A stretch of DNA of 64,000 nt, taken from contig JAJDDY010000033.1 in NCBI GenBank assembly GCA_029260075.1, positions 1 to 64,000 of the forward strand, written 5' to 3'. The notes below the pieces were generated by a model that was not told the origin of the DNA, did no database searches, and saw only the letters and a list, made by a program, of their open reading frames with translations. A program made the translations under genes and the position numbers. The DNA is from Phycisphaerae bacterium. GTDB lineage: Bacteria; Planctomycetota; Phycisphaerae; UBA1845. Shown piece by piece: positions 61,720-64,000 of this stretch; position 1 is the first letter of the stretch, and the number at the start of each line of letters is the position of its first letter.

Positions 61720-63603
61720 TCATCCTTCCAGTTTTTCGGGGCGTCCCTTGAGCTTGATGTAGATCGCGTCACCCCAGTGGTGTGGCTGATCCGAGGGGAA
61801 CACGGCGTGGCGACAGTATCCGCATTCGCTGAGAAACGCCTCGATCTCTTCGAAAAGCGGCGCCCCGGCGTACAGCCGAATGAACGACACCTCCACGTAG
61901 ATCAGCTTCACGGTTTCGAGGAGCTTGCGCGCTCCGTAGAGTGCCTTCATCTCGGCACCCTGAATATCCAGTTTGATCACGTCAACGCGACGCGTGTCGA
62001 TGCCTTGCTCGGCGCACCAACCGTCCAGCGTGCAGACCGCGACGCTTTCGCTGCCAACTTCTTTCGTCCAGCGGGCGCACGGGTTGTCCGGTAGAAAACC
62101 CAGTAGCGAGTGGGCCTCGCCGCCAACGGTCAGGTGCATCGTCGCCGTGCCGGGTTCGTCCGAAACGGCTTGATTGATAGCGTGGGCACCGATTTCCGCG
62201 CACGTGGCTTTAAGTTGCTCAAACACGCTGGAGACCGGCTCGAAACTATAGACTTCAGCCGTGGGGTAGAGATTGCGCAGCGACCTCGCCGTTTGGCCTA
62301 CGTTCGCGCCGCAGTCCAAGACGACGTCGGCGCGGGGAACCACCTGTCGAAAAGTTTCCCACACGTTGCCCGTTGAATACTCGACCGGGATCGGCTGAGG
62401 TTTCGCCTGCCTGAGCAGAGCCCGCACGCGGTGGCTGTATAGGTGTTCGGACAAGGTACGCTGCTGCCCCGCGCGGGCCATGGCGACGCGTTCTTCGGGA
62501 TGGTTGAGGTAGTGGTCGATTTTTTCGATCAGGTCGGCTTCGTTTTCGAACACGGCGCACTCTTGGCCGATCTCGAAGTGGTCTGCCAATTCCGGTTGCT
62601 TGTAGCAGAGCATGAATCCACCGGCGGCGGTTATTTCGAAATGCCGCATGTTGAGTCCGGATTCCGCATTGCCGTTGACGAAGTTCAGGTTAATGGCCGT
62701 CGTTCGAAAATGGTTGAGGTATTCGTCCGTCGTGGCGAAACGGTTGGACACCGGCAGTCCATACGCCCGATCCCAACCCGGACCGATCAAGTGAAACTGA
62801 TCGCCCATTCTCCGCTTGAGAAAAATCGCAAACCGGTCGCGGTTCTTCAGGCAAAGGCTGGCGTTGTAGACGAGCTTCGCGTTGAAGTACGCCACCATCA
62901 TTTGCACACGCTCGGCCGGTGTGTCGCTTGCGGCGGGGGCTGGGGATAACCCGTACAAATTGTGGTAGGCCTCGTAGAAGCTTACCTGCGGAAGATCGGC
63001 GGACAGACCCTGGACCAGCGCCCCGGCCAAGAGCCCACCTGATTGAACATTCGAGTTGGCGTGAAAATAGCTCGTGTTCTGTCCGCCGACGAACGACACG
63101 ATCGGCGCGATGCGTTCTGCGTCGAGCGGCGTCGTGTCATAGGTTCGGTCGGGCGCGGCCATGGGCAGGTGCATGACGCTGGGGATGCCGAACTGCTGGA
63201 GTTCATGGACTTGGGCACGATCCCAGATGGCCTTGATCCATGTCGAGCTTTGGAGACTCTGCCAGACGATGGGCCAATCGAGGCTTGCGAACACCGTGGT
63301 CAATGGATCGATCAGCTGCGAGCATAGCGTCGTGCCGGCGAGTTCGTGGGCCAGTTGCAAGCGCGTCACGTCGGCGCGGTCCGGTACGAAGGCAAGCCCC
63401 ATGCCGCCGTGACCTAGAAGGACATCAACGGGATTGTCCTGAAGACTCTTGCAAAGCGCGACGCCGTGTTCGAGGCGAGCGGGGAGGTCTTGGGCGTAGG
63501 CGCCGCCACCGGCGCTATGCGCGGTAGGAAGCAGACGAGCGTCGTAGCCGACTGAGGTACATGCGCTGTGCCACCAACCGTTGTCAAAGGTTCCAAGTTT
63601 CAT
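61720..63603 (-). CDS. CgeB-like glycosyltransferase fused to an FkbM methyltransferase
   Basis: 627 residues from ATG 63603. The first 410 or so residues are the CgeB-like glycosyltransferase: LGHGGMGLAFVPD, AESGLNMRHFEITAAGGFML, CAVFENEADLIEKIDHYLNH and RRTLSEHLYSHRVRALLR. The rest is FkbM: VVLDCGANVGQTARSLRNLY (SAM motif I), EVYSFEPVSSVFEQLKATC and VDVIKLDIQGAEMKALYGAR (motif DIQGAE). The same two activities are encoded by separate genes immediately downstream, so the locus holds one fused and one split version of the same pair. A single step that adds and methylates a sugar is likely. The stop lies four bases before the next start. Confidence 0.88.
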   Translation of the reverse strand: MKLGTFDNGWWHSACTSVGYDARLLPTAHSAGGGAYAQDLPARLEHGVALCKSLQDNPVDVLLGHGGMGLAFVPDRADVTRLQLAHELAGTTLCSQLIDPLTTVFASLDWPIVWQSLQSSTWIKAIWDRAQVHELQQFGIPSVMHLPMAAPDRTYDTTPLDAERIAPIVSFVGGQNTSYFHANSNVQSGGLLAGALVQGLSADLPQVSFYEAYHNLYGLSPAPAASDTPAERVQMMVAYFNAKLVYNASLCLKNRDRFAIFLKRRMGDQFHLIGPGWDRAYGLPVSNRFATTDEYLNHFRTTAINLNFVNGNAESGLNMRHFEITAAGGFMLCYKQPELADHFEIGQECAVFENEADLIEKIDHYLNHPEERVAMARAGQQRTLSEHLYSHRVRALLRQAKPQPIPVEYSTGNVWETFRQVVPRADVVLDCGANVGQTARSLRNLYPTAEVYSFEPVSSVFEQLKATCAEIGAHAINQAVSDEPGTATMHLTVGGEAHSLLGFLPDNPCARWTKEVGSESVAVCTLDGWCAEQGIDTRRVDVIKLDIQGAEMKALYGARKLLETVKLIYVEVSFIRLYAGAPLFEEIEAFLSECGYCRHAVFPSDQPHHWGDAIYIKLKGRPEKLEG

Positions 63604-63863
63604 GAGCTGTTGGCGGTACGTTCCACGACTCGACCCACCGGGCTGCTTGGTGGTTTGTCCAAGCGCCCGCGTCGTAGGATTCGAACAAAACACGCCGCAC
63701 CCGTCGCGCGGAATCCCCGTCCCCTGCCAATGTAGTTATCGGTCAATTGCTCGAAACGATGCACCGCGAGTGGCGGTGGATTCGTGAATTCCTATGCGTC
63801 GTAGATTGGCGGCAGAACAACGCACTTGCGGCGCGGAAGACGCGGAGCGTGTGTCGTCGACCG
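63604..63863. other. Intergenic region upstream of the glycosyltransferase-methyltransferase operon
   Basis: 260 bases. It should carry the promoter of the minus-strand operon. The open frames here (for example 63743-63988 minus and 63747-63953 plus) are Arg/Cys-rich and look like shadows. Nothing else was recognised. Confidence 0.4.
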
Positions 63864-64000
63864 CTACGTGGACGGCGGTTGTTCGGTCCCCAGCGTTGGT
63901 CCCGTTGGTCCGGGTGCTTCTGCAGGGGCGGGCAAATCCATCGCGGTCGCTGAGGGCATTGCGAGCACGGCGGAGTCCTCCTCGTCAAGGAATATGTCTT
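63864..64000 (-). CDS. Possible C-terminal end of a cut-off gene
   Basis: Reading the minus strand inward from 63998 gives 44 codons: DIFLDEEDSAVLAMPSATAM, then an Ala/Pro/Gly-rich tail ending in TEQPPST and a TAG stop (63864-63866). The acidic start and Pro/Ala tail look like a real, flexible protein end, and the other two frames are poor. No family can be named, and the gene body lies outside the window. Confidence 0.45.
   Translation of the reverse strand, partial: DIFLDEEDSAVLAMPSATAMDLPAPAEAPGPTGPTLGTEQPPST

Noticed and set aside
63743-63988. 81-codon minus-strand open frame at the right edge
   Set aside because: Arg/Cys/Pro-rich and overlaps a better candidate frame ending at 63864 that runs off the window.

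Overview
The window looks like chromosome from a Gram-negative member of the Planctomycetota, probably Phycisphaerae-like. This is an inference from several signs: an IPTL-CTERM sorting tail (9423-10464), a giant secreted Cys-rich protein ending in dockerin-like repeats (1185-6734), a planctomycete-style GH10-like protein without catalytic glutamates (15598-17115), a TatC with a long extracytoplasmic insertion (47519-48556), a Kdo transferase (52560-53969), and many short palindromic repeats between genes. No rRNA, tRNA, CRISPR array, phage or complete insertion sequence was recognised.

Layout. 1-6734: end of a chemoreceptor gene, a terminator, and the 1849-residue Cys-rich repeat protein. 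7145-9101: an ornithine-cyclodeaminase-like and a serine/threonine-dehydratase-like gene, overlapping. 9423-17115: a frameshifted IPTL-CTERM protein, a methyltransferase plus polysaccharide deacetylase pair, a GH20-type hexosaminidase, and a ComEA-like plus GH10-like pair. 17544-20627: purC and an asparagine synthetase. 21021-26013 (minus): GT4-toroid fusion, GH130 and GT4, a glycan operon with repeats in its gaps. 26322-30113 (plus): four translationally coupled genes, VKOR-thioredoxin, PqqD-like, HprK-like kinase and nucleotidyltransferase, followed by glycosyltransferases to 33799. 33796-40997: metallo-hydrolase, YyaL/SSP411-type protein, hybrid histidine kinase and molybdopterin oxidoreductase. 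41486-47180: SGNH hydrolase, an ECF sigma/anti-sigma/periplasmic protein unit, and a GT87-like membrane protein. 47519-59447: tatC, amidohydrolase, YjdF-like, truD, Kdo transferase, acs, a zinc-ribbon protein, a PH-domain protein and nadA. 59695-63603 (minus): two paralogous CgeB-like glycosyltransferases linked to FkbM methyltransferases. A cut-off gene end lies at the right edge.

The main theme is cell-surface glycan building and remodelling, with housekeeping genes between. The most unusual content is repeat biology. R1 is a palindrome (CACCGGCTGGAAGCCGGTG) carried in a roughly 135-bp element whose ends are inverted repeats. One copy has expanded into six 36-bp units read in frame inside a glycosyltransferase gene. 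R2 is a 24-26-bp hairpin with a constant 12-nt loop and stems that differ between copies yet stay complementary. R3 is a 149-bp TA-flanked MITE-like element that sits exactly on the stop codon of several genes. R4 to R6 are smaller families. The strongest candidate for a little-described protein system is the coupled VKOR/PqqD/HprK/nucleotidyltransferase cassette.
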